64,000 bases of DNA, taken from Molanna angustata (lineage: Eukaryota > Arthropoda > Insecta > Trichoptera > Molannidae). The stretch spans positions 22,820,839 to 22,884,838 of the forward strand of contig OY754981.1 in the NCBI GenBank assembly GCA_963576475.1. The letters are read 5' to 3'. Of this stretch, positions 11,295-22,659 are shown in pieces; positions within the stretch are counted from its first letter, which is position 1, and each line of letters begins with the position of its first letter. A program made the translations under genes and the position numbers. The notes beneath the pieces were generated by a model, which was not told where the DNA came from, made no database searches, and saw nothing but the letters and a program-made list of their open reading frames with translations.

Positions 11295-11626
11295 CTAGTT
11301 GCATGTAACACATGAGATCCAACTGTCGATAGCGATAGTATGTATAGTTGAAGAATAAGAATCAAACTATAAACCCATAAATACAAAATATTGAAAATTT
11401 TAAGACATGTTGGTATGTATGTCAAGATAGGACAGTATGGAGGTCAGTCCTCTTTTCCTACCCGGAATATGAAAACAGCGTGATGGTTCTGTATGTATGT
11501 TTGGATATTAAGTACCTATCAAACTATTAAGTCTTCTTACATATTGTGTATAAGCGACTGCCATACAAATTGTATGAAGCAATGTCGTCACTAAATTCAA
11601 TTTTTATAAAAATTGTTAAAAAAAAT
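11295..11626 (-). mobile_element. Inverted 3' fragment of the Helitron-like family
   Basis: It starts with CTAGTTGCATGTAACACATG, the reverse complement of the 3' terminus, and continues through the reverse consensus to the poly(A)-like AAAAAAATTGAG, where plus-oriented consensus abruptly takes over. The exact 3' terminus is preserved and flanked by A. Confidence 0.75.
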
Positions 11627-12349
11627 TGAGCCCAAACTTTTATACTCAGAATTTTGAATTTTTGTTTCAGTCAGGGTATCATTCAGTCAGGATATTTTTG
11701 TATCAACTTTTGAATTTATACATTATTTTTCCATATATCTCAGAAACCATAAAAGCTTGAACGCTGAAAATTGGTACGAACATATACAAATACAAAATCT
11801 CAGACGAATTTTTTCAAATAAATTCCAGAGTTTCTCAAACATTTTTTATTAAGAAAAACATTTTTTTATGTTAAATATATGTGATTAACTGCCTATATTT
11901 CCTAAGTTTTTAAAAATATCGAAAAAAGCCGAAACAATCCAAATAGATAATTTAATTTTCTATAAAACATAGTAACATTGAAGTAGTTCATCTCAAATTT
12001 ATATAAATTGAATTTAGTGAAGACATTGCTTCATACGATTTCTATGGCAGTCGCCTATACACAATATTATATGTAAGTATTTACAGTTTGATACTTAAAT
12101 CTCCGAACATACACACATACCATCATGCTGATTTCATATTCTGGGTAGGATAAAAGGACTGACCTCCATACTTTCCTATCTTGACAAACATACCTACATG
12201 TGTTGTATAGAAAACAAAATATCTTAAAATATTCAATAATTTGGATTTAAGTGTTTATAGTTTGGTACTTATTCTTCAACTATACATACTATCGCTATCG
12301 ACAGTTGGATCTCATGAGTTACATGCAACTAGTAAAAATATATATGATT

Positions 12350-12720
12350 GTCCACGATTATTTAGAATGTGATATTGAATAGTATACAACACTCATTTCG
12401 AAATGAATGTTGAATACCTACTATTATTGTTTAATTATGATATTCTTTTGTACCTTATGTAAATAAATAAAATATTAACAAACTCATTCATTTTATTGTT
12501 AATCATTGGTATTATACTGTACACTATCATGGATTGATCCTCAATGCGATCCACACAATGTGGGGTTACCATCGGCAGGTGAGAGCGGGTGTGCATTATC
12601 CTATAAAAGAAGCTCGACTTGCGCATATTTTTGACACACCGGCATCTATATTAAAAATTAAATTAATATAAAGGGTAAAAGAATATTTTAAAGCTTGGTG
12701 ACAGTTTATTTTCTATGCCT
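12350..12720. repeat. Repeat X, copy A (uninterrupted)
   Basis: About 370 bp including ATTTCGAAATGAATGTTGAA and GTGCATTATCCTATAAAA. It matches 16,693-17,265 once a SINE is removed from the latter. In this copy it follows the Helitron-like block; in the other it precedes it. No coding potential was seen. Confidence 0.7.
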
Positions 12721-12960
12721 ATAATATATTTTATTGTACGTAGTGAAATATGTACCTAAGTAGGTACTAACATTATTATTGCATCATGATTCATAAGAAA
12801 ATAAATACGATTGTAAATTATTATGTTTTCACCGAAATCAGGATTTTATCAGTATTATCCTACATGGGATTTTATCTGCAGGATTTTATCTATGGTTTCA
12901 AGTCTCCGAAGGTCAGATTTTGGGCGAAGCCGATGGTTTAACCACGTAGAAATATACAAT

Positions 12961-13073
12961 ATCAATATTTGCGTGAGAAATGAATTTAAATAAATATCTC
13001 CTCTGCTGGGATTCGAACCCAGGACGCCCGCACAGAAACCGAACGGCTTACCAACTGTCCCACGGCGGTCGGC
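12961..13073 (-). mobile_element. tRNA-headed SINE, minus strand, 3'-truncated
   Basis: On the minus strand it starts GCCGACCGCCGTGG, with an A box (TGGGACAGTTGG) and a B box (GGTTCGAATCC), then AGCAGAGGAG and an AT-rich body. Other copies are at 48,542, 52,358, 54,571 and 19,143. These are internal RNA polymerase III promoter boxes. The tail seen in longer copies is missing here. Confidence 0.8.
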
Positions 13074-13203
13074 GTAGTAATAAAGTTAAAAAATAATAAA
13101 AAATATTTGTTAATTTTGTCGACGGATAATTCGTGGTGAAACTCCATTATACTAGGTATAAATGAAAACACTAATTAGTTTTAGTTTCACTATTTAATTT
13201 TAA

Positions 13204-13250
13204 CACTGGCACTGACCGGTATCGATCTGAAGATCATCGTCAGAGTGCGC
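13204..13250 (-). ncRNA. Hammerhead-ribozyme-like motif, degenerate, Penelope-associated
   Basis: In order on the minus strand: stem-I strand GCACT, core CTGACGA, stem-II hairpin GATC-TTCA-GATC, GATA where active ribozymes have GAAA, a minimal CC/GG stem III, the NUH triplet GTC, and AGTGC, which pairs with GCACT. Minimal type I hammerheads with tiny stem III are known from Penelope-like elements. The GAAA-to-GATA change probably inactivates it. Confidence 0.55.
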
Positions 13251-13663
13251 GAAAATGAAAGTAAACAGAGTTTAAATAGATATGACTGAAATATTGGTAC
13301 ACAACCTTTTTTTTTTTTTTTGTAAAGTTCTATCAGTTCGATTAGTATTGCCAGAAAGAACTGATGAAGAAAACTGGCAAACAAAACAGTATGGTAAATA
13401 TGTGTGATGTATACAAAGTTTAGTAATGTTGAAGTAGAAAGAAAAACTGATTTTACATTATACAATATAGAAACGAATTATAAGAAATATAAATATTATT
13501 GAGTATCCAGAGGTTGTGTATCCATGTAGTGAAGACCAAATGTGTGCAGGTATCTGAAACAAAGAGAGTGGCCGGCAGTAAAATTCTTTATATCGAAAGT
13601 AAACAAACAATAAAGGATAAGTGTTGGAATAACCCCACATTAACTGCATATAATGTAGATTGT

Positions 13664-13889
13664 TTAAAATATCGGTTTTAATAACGGTGAAGGGGAGAAG
13701 TCTGTCTGTAAATTTATCAAAGTTTTGCTGTTATCACATTTCAAACGATTTATTTCTAAGATCTCCAAACGATCTAGTTTTTTACCTTTAGGGTTAATAT
13801 GTAAAATTTTGGTATTACTATCGATGGAGAAGTCATGACCAAACTCGTTAAGATGTGCAGCAAAGTTGGATGAGTCCTGATTAAGTCAG
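13664..13889 (-). pseudogene. Penelope-like protein C-terminus (GIY-YIG domain tail), truncated
   Basis: The minus strand reads [20 protein letters not shown], a gap, then KILHINPKGKKLDRLEILEI and a tail ending SPLLKPIF before the stop. The H.....GH spacing and the LEILEI helix with its acidic residue match the distal part of the GIY-YIG endonuclease of Penelope-like elements. RT and the first half of the nuclease are absent because the fragment ends at the (TA)n array. A non-Penelope origin is unlikely, because a hammerhead-like motif follows about 410 bp downstream. Confidence 0.7.
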
Positions 13890-13891
13890 TA

Positions 13892-14244
<353 letters not shown>

Positions 14245-14452
14245 GCAATACTTGTTGCGTCACCTATGTGAAATTCGTATAGGGTTGTTGCGTCCACCAA
14301 CTTTTCGCGTCCGGTATACGGACGCAAGATAATTTTCACGCCAAAAACTACCATTCTGTTGCTTATACCATAGAGAATCAACTGGCAAAAATTTACATGG
14401 AAGCAAAAAAAATATCAAAATATCTTGAAATGAATATTATTAGTTCAACCAT

Positions 14453-14632
14453 TGGCCGCACGGAGATTTATTCAGTGTATATTTTGAAGGTGTATATTTT
14501 TACTAAGCCACCGATCGTTTTGCATCCGCGGCAAAATATTACATGTTGACCTTGGCCGCACGGAGATTTGTTCGGAGTATATTTTGAAGGTGATTTATAT
14601 ATATGGCTCCGATCGTCTTGCGTCCGCGCTCA
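14453..14632. repeat. Two-unit direct repeat of about 100 bp
   Basis: The unit TTGGCCGCACGGAGATTT ... TATATTTTGAAGGTG ... CCGATCGT.TTGC.TCCGCG occurs at about 14,453-14,540 and 14,552-14,632. Mismatches are scattered. The 210 bp before it hold no feature I recognise. Confidence 0.75.
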
Positions 14633-14710
14633 ATACTCTTCAACCATGTCTCTGTGACCTTCGCGATAAAATGAATACAATTCAACGCATTTTAAATATT
14701 GCCTTGAAAA

Positions 14711-14950
14711 AGCGCGTACCTACTTACTTTTATTTTTACGACTTCATACAACTGTCGATATATGTATTGATACCTACTCTCTCTCGTGCGCGTACCTACT
14801 TACTTTCAGTTTTACAAAGTTCATACTAGGTATATGTTGATTTGATTATTGTTACTTTCTCGTGCGCGGACCTACTTACTTTTATTTTTACATAGTTCAT
14901 AAAACTATCAATTTGTTTATTGTTACTCTGATGCGCGTACCTACTTACTT
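14711..14950. repeat. Degenerate tandem repeat, unit about 75 bp
   Basis: Four starts of GCGCG(T/G)ACCTACTTACTT are followed by TTTATTTTTAC and a TTCATA segment. TACCTACTTACTT-type words are common in lepidopteran intergenic DNA. No coding content. Confidence 0.7.
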
Positions 14951-14962
14951 ACTATTGCAATG

Positions 14963-15210
14963 TTAATATTTTTTATAGAAAATTTCCATATATCTCAGAA
15001 ACCATAAAAGCTAGAACACTGAAAATTGGAATCAACATAGACATATACAAAACCTAAAATGAGTTTTTTCAAAAAAATTCCAGGGTTTCTCAAACATTAT
15101 TTGTAAAGAAAAATATTTTTTTATGATAAATTTATGAGTTTAACTGCCTATGTTTCCATTTTTTTGAATATCGAAAAAAACCGAAAAACCCCAACTAGAT
15201 AATTTAATTT
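14963..15210 (+). mobile_element. Chimeric Helitron-like fragment H7
   Basis: A short minus-oriented piece (AATATTTTTTATAGAAAATT) joins a plus-oriented piece starting CCATATATCTCAGAAACCAT and ending CTAGATAATTTAATTTT, directly before the 5' end of H8. Both pieces come from the same family, so the junction records an internal inversion or template switch. Confidence 0.65.
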
Positions 15211-16434
15211 TCCAACTGTCGATTCGTTTATGAGAATTCAATTCTCTGAATGAATCGTCCTTATTAAGCCAAGATGCGTGTACGAAAGAACATTTTTTAT
15301 GGCGTAGTGGACTTTTTGCATGCTAATAACATCAACTAGAGGCCTCGCAGCATATATGTTCCATTACATGGATTTACTCAGAATACGGAGTAGAACATTT
15401 TATGTGAGTTTTGTGTGTCTGTGTGTCCGTCCCCTCTTATAACTTTTGATCCGCTCAATTTACAGAGCCCAAAATTTCAGAATATATAAAAAGTTATAGG
15501 CCTACAAAACTTTTATACTTAGAATTTTGAATTTTTGTTTCAGTCAGGGGTTATAAACTTTTGAAATTTTGGTATATTTTTCCATATATCTCAGAAACCA
15601 TAAAAGCTAGAACGCTGAAAATTGGTATAAATATAGACAAACACAAAATATCAAATGAGTATTAAAAAAAAAATCCAGGGTTTCTCAAACATTTTTTAAT
15701 AAGAAAATTTTTTTTTTTTATGAAAAATTTATGAGTTTAACTGCCTATATTTCCAAATTTTTTTAAAAACATTGAACAAACCGAAACACCCCAACTAGAT
15801 AATTTTATTTTCTATAAAAAATATAACCATTGTATTAGCACATCTCAAATTCTTTTTAACAATTTTTATAAAAATTGAATTTAGTGACGACATTCCTTCA
15901 TACAATTTGTATGGCAGTCGCCTACACACAATATCTAAGAAGACTTAATTGTTTGATACTAATCTCCAAACATACATACATACCATCATGCTGTTTTCAT
16001 ATTCTGGGTAGGATCAAAGGACTGACATCCATACTATCCTATCTTGACATACATACATAATTTAACTGTCACAATCCTTTTCCCATCCTTTTTTTTCTCT
16101 TCCCTTCCTTTCCCGTCACAGGCAAACATACATCTTAGTTATATTTAAATTAATGATGTTTAAAATGTTTCATATTTAATATCTGTGGACATATGTAATT
16201 GGTCTGTTTATTTTTATTTTATAGTGTATTATACTATTTTAGTATTTTAAGACTGTATTTGTCCCTAAATAAATAAATAAATAAATAAATACCTAGGTAA
16301 TGTGTTGTATAGAAAACCAAATATCTTTAAATATTAAACAATTTATATTTATGGGTTTATAGTTTGATACTTATTCTTCAACTATACATACTATCGCTAT
16401 CGACAGTTGGATCTCATGTGTTACATGCAACTAA
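15211..16434 (+). mobile_element. Helitron-like copy H8, both ends present, 3' CTAA variant
   Basis: It starts TCCAACTGTCGATTCG with a 5' hairpin related to that of H3 and ends CATGCAACTAA|T, CTAA instead of CTAG. It is interrupted at about 16,064-16,300 by a 3' retrotransposon fragment with an (AAAT)n tail. Without that insertion it would be close to 1.0 kb. No ORF. Confidence 0.8.
16064..16300 (+). mobile_element. Non-LTR 3' end with (AAAT)n tail inserted in H8
   Basis: About 235 bp begins near AATTTAACTGTCACAATCC, has a T/C-rich stretch, and ends GTCCCTAAATAAATAAATAA, the kind of short tandem tail found on CR1 or RTE-type elements. Helitron consensus (GACATACATACCTA ... TGTGTTGTATAG) resumes right after it. 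No coding sequence remains, and a clean target duplication was not resolved. Confidence 0.55.
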
Positions 16435-16439
16435 TTTTA

Positions 16440-16685
16440 AAAATCTGTTGGTTAAAAAATCATCTTATTTTATAATAGACGAGTTTTCAATCGAATGTTG
16501 ATATTCATTTTCGTTCAGTGTTTGAGTTCCTAAGTTGTTCAAGGTTTCAAAATAGTCGAGGTTTCAATCGTATGTTAATATTGTTTTCGTTCAGTGTTTT
16601 ATTTTCTAAATATGTATATCTGTTGATTAAAAAATTAACTTAATATATTGATATTAATTATCTTTCAGTGTTACAGTTATTTAAT
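16440..16685. repeat. Degenerate tandem repeat, three units of about 80-90 bp
   Basis: Each unit contains TTTCAATCG, then ATGTTRATATT, then TTTCGTTCAGTGTT or a diverged form (TATCTTTCAGTGTT). No ORF. It precedes repeat X. Confidence 0.6.
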
Positions 16686-16692
16686 AAATAAA

Positions 16693-17265
16693 TTGTCGTC
16701 TATCATTATTTAGAATATGATATTGAATAGTACACAACATTCATTTCGAAATGATTGTTGAATACCTACTATTATTGTTTAATTATTATATTTTTAGTAC
16801 CTTATGTAAATAAATAAAAAATTAACAAACTCATTCATTTTATTGTTAATCATTGGTATCATACTGTACACTTTCATGGATCGATCCTCACTGCGTTCCA
16901 CACAATGTGGGGTAACCATCGGCAGGTGAACGGGTGTGCATTATCCTATAAAAAAGCATGCCATGCGCATTTTTGTCGACACACCGGCATCTTTATTAAT
17001 ATATATTTTTTTTTAAATATAAAAAATGAATATGTCCTTGTTAAACAAGTACATATACATCTTCCTACGTTCCCTAAAAAAATCAAATAAATGCATGTGC
17101 TATAGGTAAACGAAATCGGTCGAGACAGGATTCGAACTCGCGACTACTGGATTACCAGCCCAGCGCGCTAGCCGCTCTGCCATCGACCCATCCATCCATT
17201 AAATTAATATAAATGATATGAGAATATTTTAAAGCTTGGTGACTGTTTATTTTCGATGTCACTAA
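16693..17265. repeat. Repeat X, copy B, split by a SINE
   Basis: It matches 12,350-12,720 on both sides of the SINE at about 16,995-17,198 (shared words include TTTGACACACCGGCATCT-like and AAAGCTTGGTGAC). The SINE is absent from copy A, so it inserted after duplication. Confidence 0.7.
16995..17198 (-). mobile_element. Second tRNA-headed SINE family, minus strand
   Basis: The minus strand has a tRNA-like head: A box TGGCAGAGCGG and B box AGTTCGAATCC. An anticodon-arm-like CTGGG-CTGGTAA-TCCAG would put GGT in the anticodon position. The T stem pairs poorly, so it is not a functional tRNA. The 3' part is AT-rich. Flanking TTAATATA-like words suggest a target duplication. Confidence 0.65.
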
Positions 17266-17275
17266 ATGTTTATTA

Positions 17276-17600
17276 AGGGTCATTTCATTTACTCCGTATA
17301 TTATTTAAATCATTGGTTTTCAGTGAATTTTTGAGGAGTGAGTATAATTACTTTACCTTTTTTCAAACCATAGATTGGCCGCGTCCCGGCTTAAATAGAA
17401 ATTCGTTAGTGGTAAACATAATTTCTACATTTCCGTAAAAGGGATTTAGGCTTGTATTATAGACTTCCCGTTTGTCACGCAGATCAGATAACACATTGAT
17501 TAGCGATCGTATTACTTAACTCTTGTTACACATTCTCTTTCGAACTCACCACAGTATCGTGTATTTGCGAAGAAAATAAATAATAATGATACTTTCGAAT
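17276..17600 (+). repeat. 330-bp unclassified repeat, copy B
   Basis: Close copy of 9962-10,290 (ACACATTGATTAGCGATCGT shared). It is followed by about 150 bp absent from copy A (17,600-17,745), then the shared TGATACTTTCAACAAAATTT and ACCCGGCAGATGTTG that lead into H9. Confidence 0.75.
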
Positions 17601-17832
17601 ATTTGTATTATTGCATATGCACAAACATTGGATTTTTTTCTGTCGGGAGTCAATGATATTTAAGCCCTGTAGGTGCCTTGATTTCCCGGTTCTCCTACAA
17701 TAAATATTCCAACTTCGTCTCTATTGAGATAATTAAAAATCTGTTAATGATACTTTCAACAAAATTTAAAAATATTACAAACCCGGCAGATGTTGTACTA
17801 ACTGTGTATAATAATGGTTGATGTTTATGTAA

Positions 17833-18222
17833 TCCAACTGTCGATTTGTTTAAGAAAATTTATTTATCTAAACATATCGACAGTACTAAGCCAAGATGCG
17901 CGTATTAGGAACATTTTGTATACCTACCATAGTGGACTTATTGCATGCAAAAAACACAAACTTAGAGGCTTCGCAGCAAATATCATATTCTATATAATGT
18001 CGTCCATCATACCATCATGCTGTTTTCATATTCTGGTTAGAAAAAAGGACTGACCTCCATACTGTCCTATCTTGACATACATACCTACATCTGTTGTATA
18101 GAAAACAAAATATCTTAAAATATTCAATAATTTGGATTTATGGGTTTATAGTTTGGTACTTATTCTTCAACTAACATACTATCGTTATCGATAGTTGGAT
18201 CTCATGTATTACATGCAACTAG
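17833..18222 (+). mobile_element. Helitron-like copy H9, 390-bp deletion derivative with both termini
   Basis: A|TCCAACTGTCGATTTGTTT starts it and CATGCAACTAG|T ends it. The 5' hairpin is intact in a different form: TGTCGAT.TGTTT pairs with AAACA.ATCGACA. Two thirds of the interior is missing. As the shortest copy with both ends it outlines the minimal mobile unit. Confidence 0.85.
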
Positions 18223-18261
18223 TTTCTTATTGTTTTTTTGCGTTTATCTTAATTACATATT

Positions 18262-19130
18262 TCAACTGTCGATTTGTTTAAGAGACCTTTGTTCTCTTAA
18301 CATATCGACAATGTTTCAAGCCAGGATACGCGAGAATTGTATGCAGGGTCTACTTTTTTCACGGCTTTTCCAAGTCATAAAACACCAACATAGTGGCTTC
18401 ACAGCATATATGTTCCATACACGGATTTACTCAGAATATGGAGTAAAATATTTCGTGTGAGTTTTGTGTGCGTATGCGTGTGCTTGTGCGTGCGTGCGTG
18501 CGTGCGTGCGTGCATGCGTGCGTGCGTGCATGCGTGCGTGCGTGCGTGCGTGCATGCGTGCGTGCGTGCGTGCGTGCGTGCATGTGTGTGTGTGTGTGAG
18601 GGTGTGTGTGTGTGTGTCCGTCTCCCCTTATAACTTTTGATCTGCTCAATTTACAGAGCCCAAAAATTCAGAATACATAAATAGTTATAGGCCTACAAAA
18701 CTTTTATACTCAGAATTTTGAATTTTTGTTTCAGTCAGGGGTTATCAACTTTTGAATTTTTACTTTATTTTTCCATATATCTCAGAAACCATAAAAGCTT
18801 GAACGCTGAAAATTGGTACGAACATAGACAAATACAAAATCTCAAACGAGTTTTTTCAAAAAAATTCCAGAGTTTCTCAAACATTTTTTATTAAGAAAAA
18901 CATTTTTTTAAATTTATGTGTTTAACTGCCTATATTTCCTTAGTTTTTAATAATATCGAAAAAAACCGAAACAATCCAAATAGATAATTTAATTTTCTAT
19001 AAAACATAGTAACATTGTAGTAGTACATCTCAAATTTACATAAATTGAATTTAGTGACGACATTGCTTCATACGATTTCTATGGCAGTCGCCTATACACA
19101 ATATTATAATATATTATGTAGGTATCTACA
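18262..19130 (+). mobile_element. Helitron-like copy H10, 3'-truncated
   Basis: It starts TCAACTGTCGATTTG with a 5' hairpin and runs through a long GTGC-rich tract to TATGGCAGTCGCCTATACAC, then loses similarity just before a SINE at 19,143. It shares variants with H6. Confidence 0.8.
18466..18618 (+). repeat. (GTGC)n/(GT)n microsatellite in H10
   Basis: GTGCGTGC and GTGCATGC repeats pass into GT repeats. It lies at the Helitron position that holds plain (GT)n in other copies. Confidence 0.95.
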
Positions 19131-19142
19131 TTCATGTTTATA

Positions 19143-19285
19143 AATTTATTTAAAATTATTTCTCACGTAACTCTTGCTTATCGGGGCTGGAAACACTAGG
19201 TAAATAAATTAGATGAAATTGTCGAATAGCAATGAAATGGCCACATGCACAGGGTGCAAGGAAGTATTTATTATTATTTTTAAAT
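19143..19285 (+). mobile_element. tRNA-SINE family 1, 5'-truncated body
   Basis: It lacks the tRNA head but keeps ATTTCTCACG, GGGCTGGAAACACT and CAGGGTGCAAGGAAGT, then an (ATT)n tail, matching copies at 52,358 and 54,571. It is more diverged than those. Confidence 0.6.
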
Positions 19286-19289
19286 TTTA

Positions 19290-22200
19290 TATATATTTTT
19301 TCAATGGCGAGCCTTTGAATTTTGTTTTATTTTATAATTTATTTTGAAAGAAATAATGTTTGGGTACATATTAAATTTATATGATGTACCTAGGACGTAA
19401 GTACTTCATCTAATAAATAGTGACATTAAACAAAGTAGGTACCTATGTAGTGTGTTTTATATAATATTTAAATAATGAATTTCCCCAACATTTTTTAACA
19501 CAAAATTATCTTTTGACTAAATATATCACAACAAAAAAATCAAATAAAAACTTTTGTTATTTGTATAATATACGAGTACTTCAAAATATATAAAAGAATC
19601 ATAAAATCCTAGATGTTATACTCCCGGTTGATATCTATATGAAAATTTAAAAAAAAGTTCAACGCTCTTAAATTTGTGCATGCCTTTCGATTACACGATT
19701 GTATAAAACTCTACGATAGAGGAGATCAAATGTTTGTTGGTGTAACATCGTTGAAAAAACATTGAGATGGTCTTATGTTATAATAATGTAGTTTTCTTCA
19801 AAACTGCGTATAAAAACACCGTCGGACTCAACAGTAAGCTGTCAATAAATTGAACAATAATTCACAATATGTTTCTAAACATCGTAGGTATTTAAAAAAA
19901 CATAGTTGTTAAATTGATAATATCAGTCCATCGACATTGAAATAAACATCCCTATAATATAGAACGAGCAATTTAATTGATATATTTTTTTTAATATCCT
20001 TATTGATATTACAAAAGATGTTTTTAATTTTACTCTGACACTAATGAACATTCAGACAAACTTCACCATCACACCACAGATGTTTGTCATAACATTGTAC
20101 GTAAGTTAATGTAAAATAATCCTTACAAATAATAAGTAAAATGTTGTTAGTACGCATGTTGATGTTAACTCATTAAGGGGCTTTCTCACTACGGAATATA
20201 TATTACATTCAAAGTCATAAAATGATATCGCTCACCGTACTTTTAAATGGGACTGTTCACACTGAGACAGAATAAATATTACATTACAACAATATAGGTA
20301 TTTTGTCGGTCGATCGAGCGAATATATTTTCACTATTTTACTAGAAAACTTCGCCGGCGTTGTCCAGCCTGTTTTTATTTTTATTTATTTTTATTGATTT
20401 TTTTAGAACCAACAGTTTTCAATATGAAATTACAATAGGTATAATTATATGTAACAGGTTATAAATCTTTTAAAGGTTCTTTTAAATAGTTTAAACTCAG
20501 TATGTAAATTATTTAACAATTGCAAATATATATTTTTTTAACACAGTTATTGTATGTTAAATGGTGGACTGTATTGCAAATAAATGAATCAACACTACGG
20601 ACAAATCAGAACTACAGTTTGGTAGCACTTACCCTTCTTGCAGATCCCAATCCACCGAAGCCTTGGAGAAAGGAATTCGGGAATTGGAGTTGGAAGAGAA
20701 ATTAGGATAGGCTTCTTTTTGCGAACTTACACCCAAATTCACTATCACAGATTTCTAATGATACAAATATGGTACAAAATGAATGAGAACTTTTTTAAAC
20801 AAATTATAATGGTTACTGATGTAACAATGCGAAAAAAAATGGTAACTGATGTTGCTCCCACTGATGTTTGAAATCGAATGAGATATGTAACAAAAAAAAA
20901 CCACCTACACCCACAATAGTAGGTAGGTATTATCAAAATGACCCAACAGTTATATTAAAATATAAAAAAGAAAAGAGTTATGAAGAGTAAGTATAAGGAG
21001 TAGGTAAGTAGGAAGAGTATTAACTATTAAGCCATCTGCATCCGCAACAAAAACAAGCCAATACTGATCGACTAGTCAGTATTGTGTTCACTAGTCAGTA
21101 TATACTATACAGTATACGTATACAGAGTACAATGCCTATGTAGGTAATTTATAATATTGTTACAAGTAGTATGCACCGAAGTTTAGCACCACAAACCATT
21201 GTAGAATACACAACAAAATCATGTACATAGCTGTGTTATAGGTCTACGTATATTTTTATTAATTTTATATGTTGCATTAAAATAAAAATAAAATTTATAT
21301 TATTGTATATTATGAATGTGAATTGCTCATAAATAGCTGGCAGAAGTATGAAAGTATTGTTATGTTATAGAAAATTATGTATAGGGAAAAATTAATAATT
21401 GGGAATTTATAGTTTTTTTTTGTGCGAACACACTAAATTGATTTTTGTCAAGTGGCAATATTTTTTATGATTAGCAAAGCTTATGTCAAATTCTTTCCTT
21501 TTGCCTACATCTATCGAAGCGGGTCGGCCAGCGTAGGAAAAATGGCGGCTGATATAACTTAAAATTACTGAATTTGGGGTAAGTTTGTTTTATGTGTTCG
21601 TATGTCAAGATATTTTTGCAAGAGATCATTTTTCAAACCAATAATCCTGTTTTCTTTTCTATAATCTAGATGCTGATATAAATGTCAGTCATCCCAAATT
21701 CAATCCTACCCTGATATTGCGCACCATTCTGATGAACATAATTTTTATTTAATTCTACAAATGGATTACTCGAATGTTATTCCATTTATTTTGCCATTGG
21801 AAATATTTTTTTTTTTGGATATTATTTTGCAATTACCATGCCTGCATATACACGACGATGATATGTTCGACATTTAATTCTGCCTAACCTAAAATTTTAT
21901 AACTGACGACAAAGGAGTCACATATAGGAAATTGTCGGAGACAATTTCTTCACTTGGATTTTTTACTTGGACACAAACAAATTTCTTCACTTGGATTTTT
22001 ATTGTAACATTGAGGGATCAAGATACAAATAGTCACGAGAATTTATAAATTTAAATACATCTTCTACAACCGGATTCATTTGAAGATATTGGTCATCGAG
22101 GGAATCTCCTTATTCATGCTGCGAGTCGATATTGTTCAAAATGTTTACTCCATAGCTGTATAATGATTTTGTCTTTATGATTTACTGTCTGTATATATGA

Positions 22201-22600
22201 ATGTGAATCCAGTATGTTTGAACCTAATATAAATTAGAATCATGATTTTGTGTATGATATGAAAGAAATTTGATTAGGTTTGATTACGTGGTAAATTTCA
22301 TGATGTATGTAAATTTCAATTTTTAACATTATTTTTTATAACAAATATTTAAAATTTCACTTTTGTATTCAATTACATTTTTCCTCTTATAGGAAATGAT
22401 TAGCACTATCCAAACCAAGATTGATATTTTAGAGTCATGTATTATATTTTTACTTATACAATAAAAATGTAAATATCTCAAAGTGCGTTGTCTCTCTATT
22501 CTCCTAATGCAGTACATCATTATCTCTCGTATTCAGTTGATATTTTTATTTAATTTAATTTAATTGTTTGAATTCATTCTGTCCTCATACATATTCACGA
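19290..22600. other. AT-rich sequence without a supportable gene
   Basis: No ORF here has recognisable domains. At 20,175-20,300 there is a pair of related segments (TTTCTCACTACGGAATATA, GTTCACACTGAGACAGAATA) resembling 28,405-28,510. Near 21,540 is AAAAATGGCGGC followed 42 bases later by GGTAAG, a YY1/Pho-like word and a donor-like word, too little to call an exon. The rest looks like decayed intergenic DNA. Confidence 0.5.
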
Positions 22601-22659
22601 TTAAAACATGACCCTGAGATTAAAATTTTCACGAGTCTCATTGCCTCTATCGCTGACTG

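Larger units (their letters stand above)
10749..12332 (+). mobile_element. Helitron-like copy H6, interrupted by a 0.6-kb block
   Basis: The 5' end reads TCAACTGTCGATTTG and carries the conserved hairpin, inner stem AAGAGAAC-TTT-GTTCTCTT. The 3' end is CATGCAACTAG|T at 12,332. Consensus stops near 11,012 and resumes at 11,627 (CCCAAACTTTTATACTCAG). The intervening block contains unknown sequence plus an inverted 3' piece of the same family. The last arm shares H10-specific variants (CATACGATTTCTATGG), so H6 and H10 are sister copies within a duplication. Confidence 0.7.
13080..13890 (-). mobile_element. Penelope-like element, 5'-truncated 3' portion
   Basis: On the minus strand it consists of the last about 75 codons of the ORF (13,664-13,889), a 3' untranslated region, and a hammerhead-like motif at 13,204-13,250. 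Its truncated 5' side abuts a (TA)n array, as the two larger Penelope-like copies do. The sequence differs strongly from the 29-35 kb elements, so it is another subfamily. The outer 3' boundary is uncertain. Confidence 0.6.

Noticed and set aside
13366..13386. CTGATGAAGAAAACTGG as another hammerhead core
   Set aside because: CTGATGA and GAAA-like words are present but there is no stem II between them and no stem I.
18431..18649. Minus-strand ORF rich in HTHTHARTHA, and the VCVCVC ORFs at 2756 and 44,033
   Set aside because: Translations of GT/GTGC microsatellites inside Helitron-like copies.
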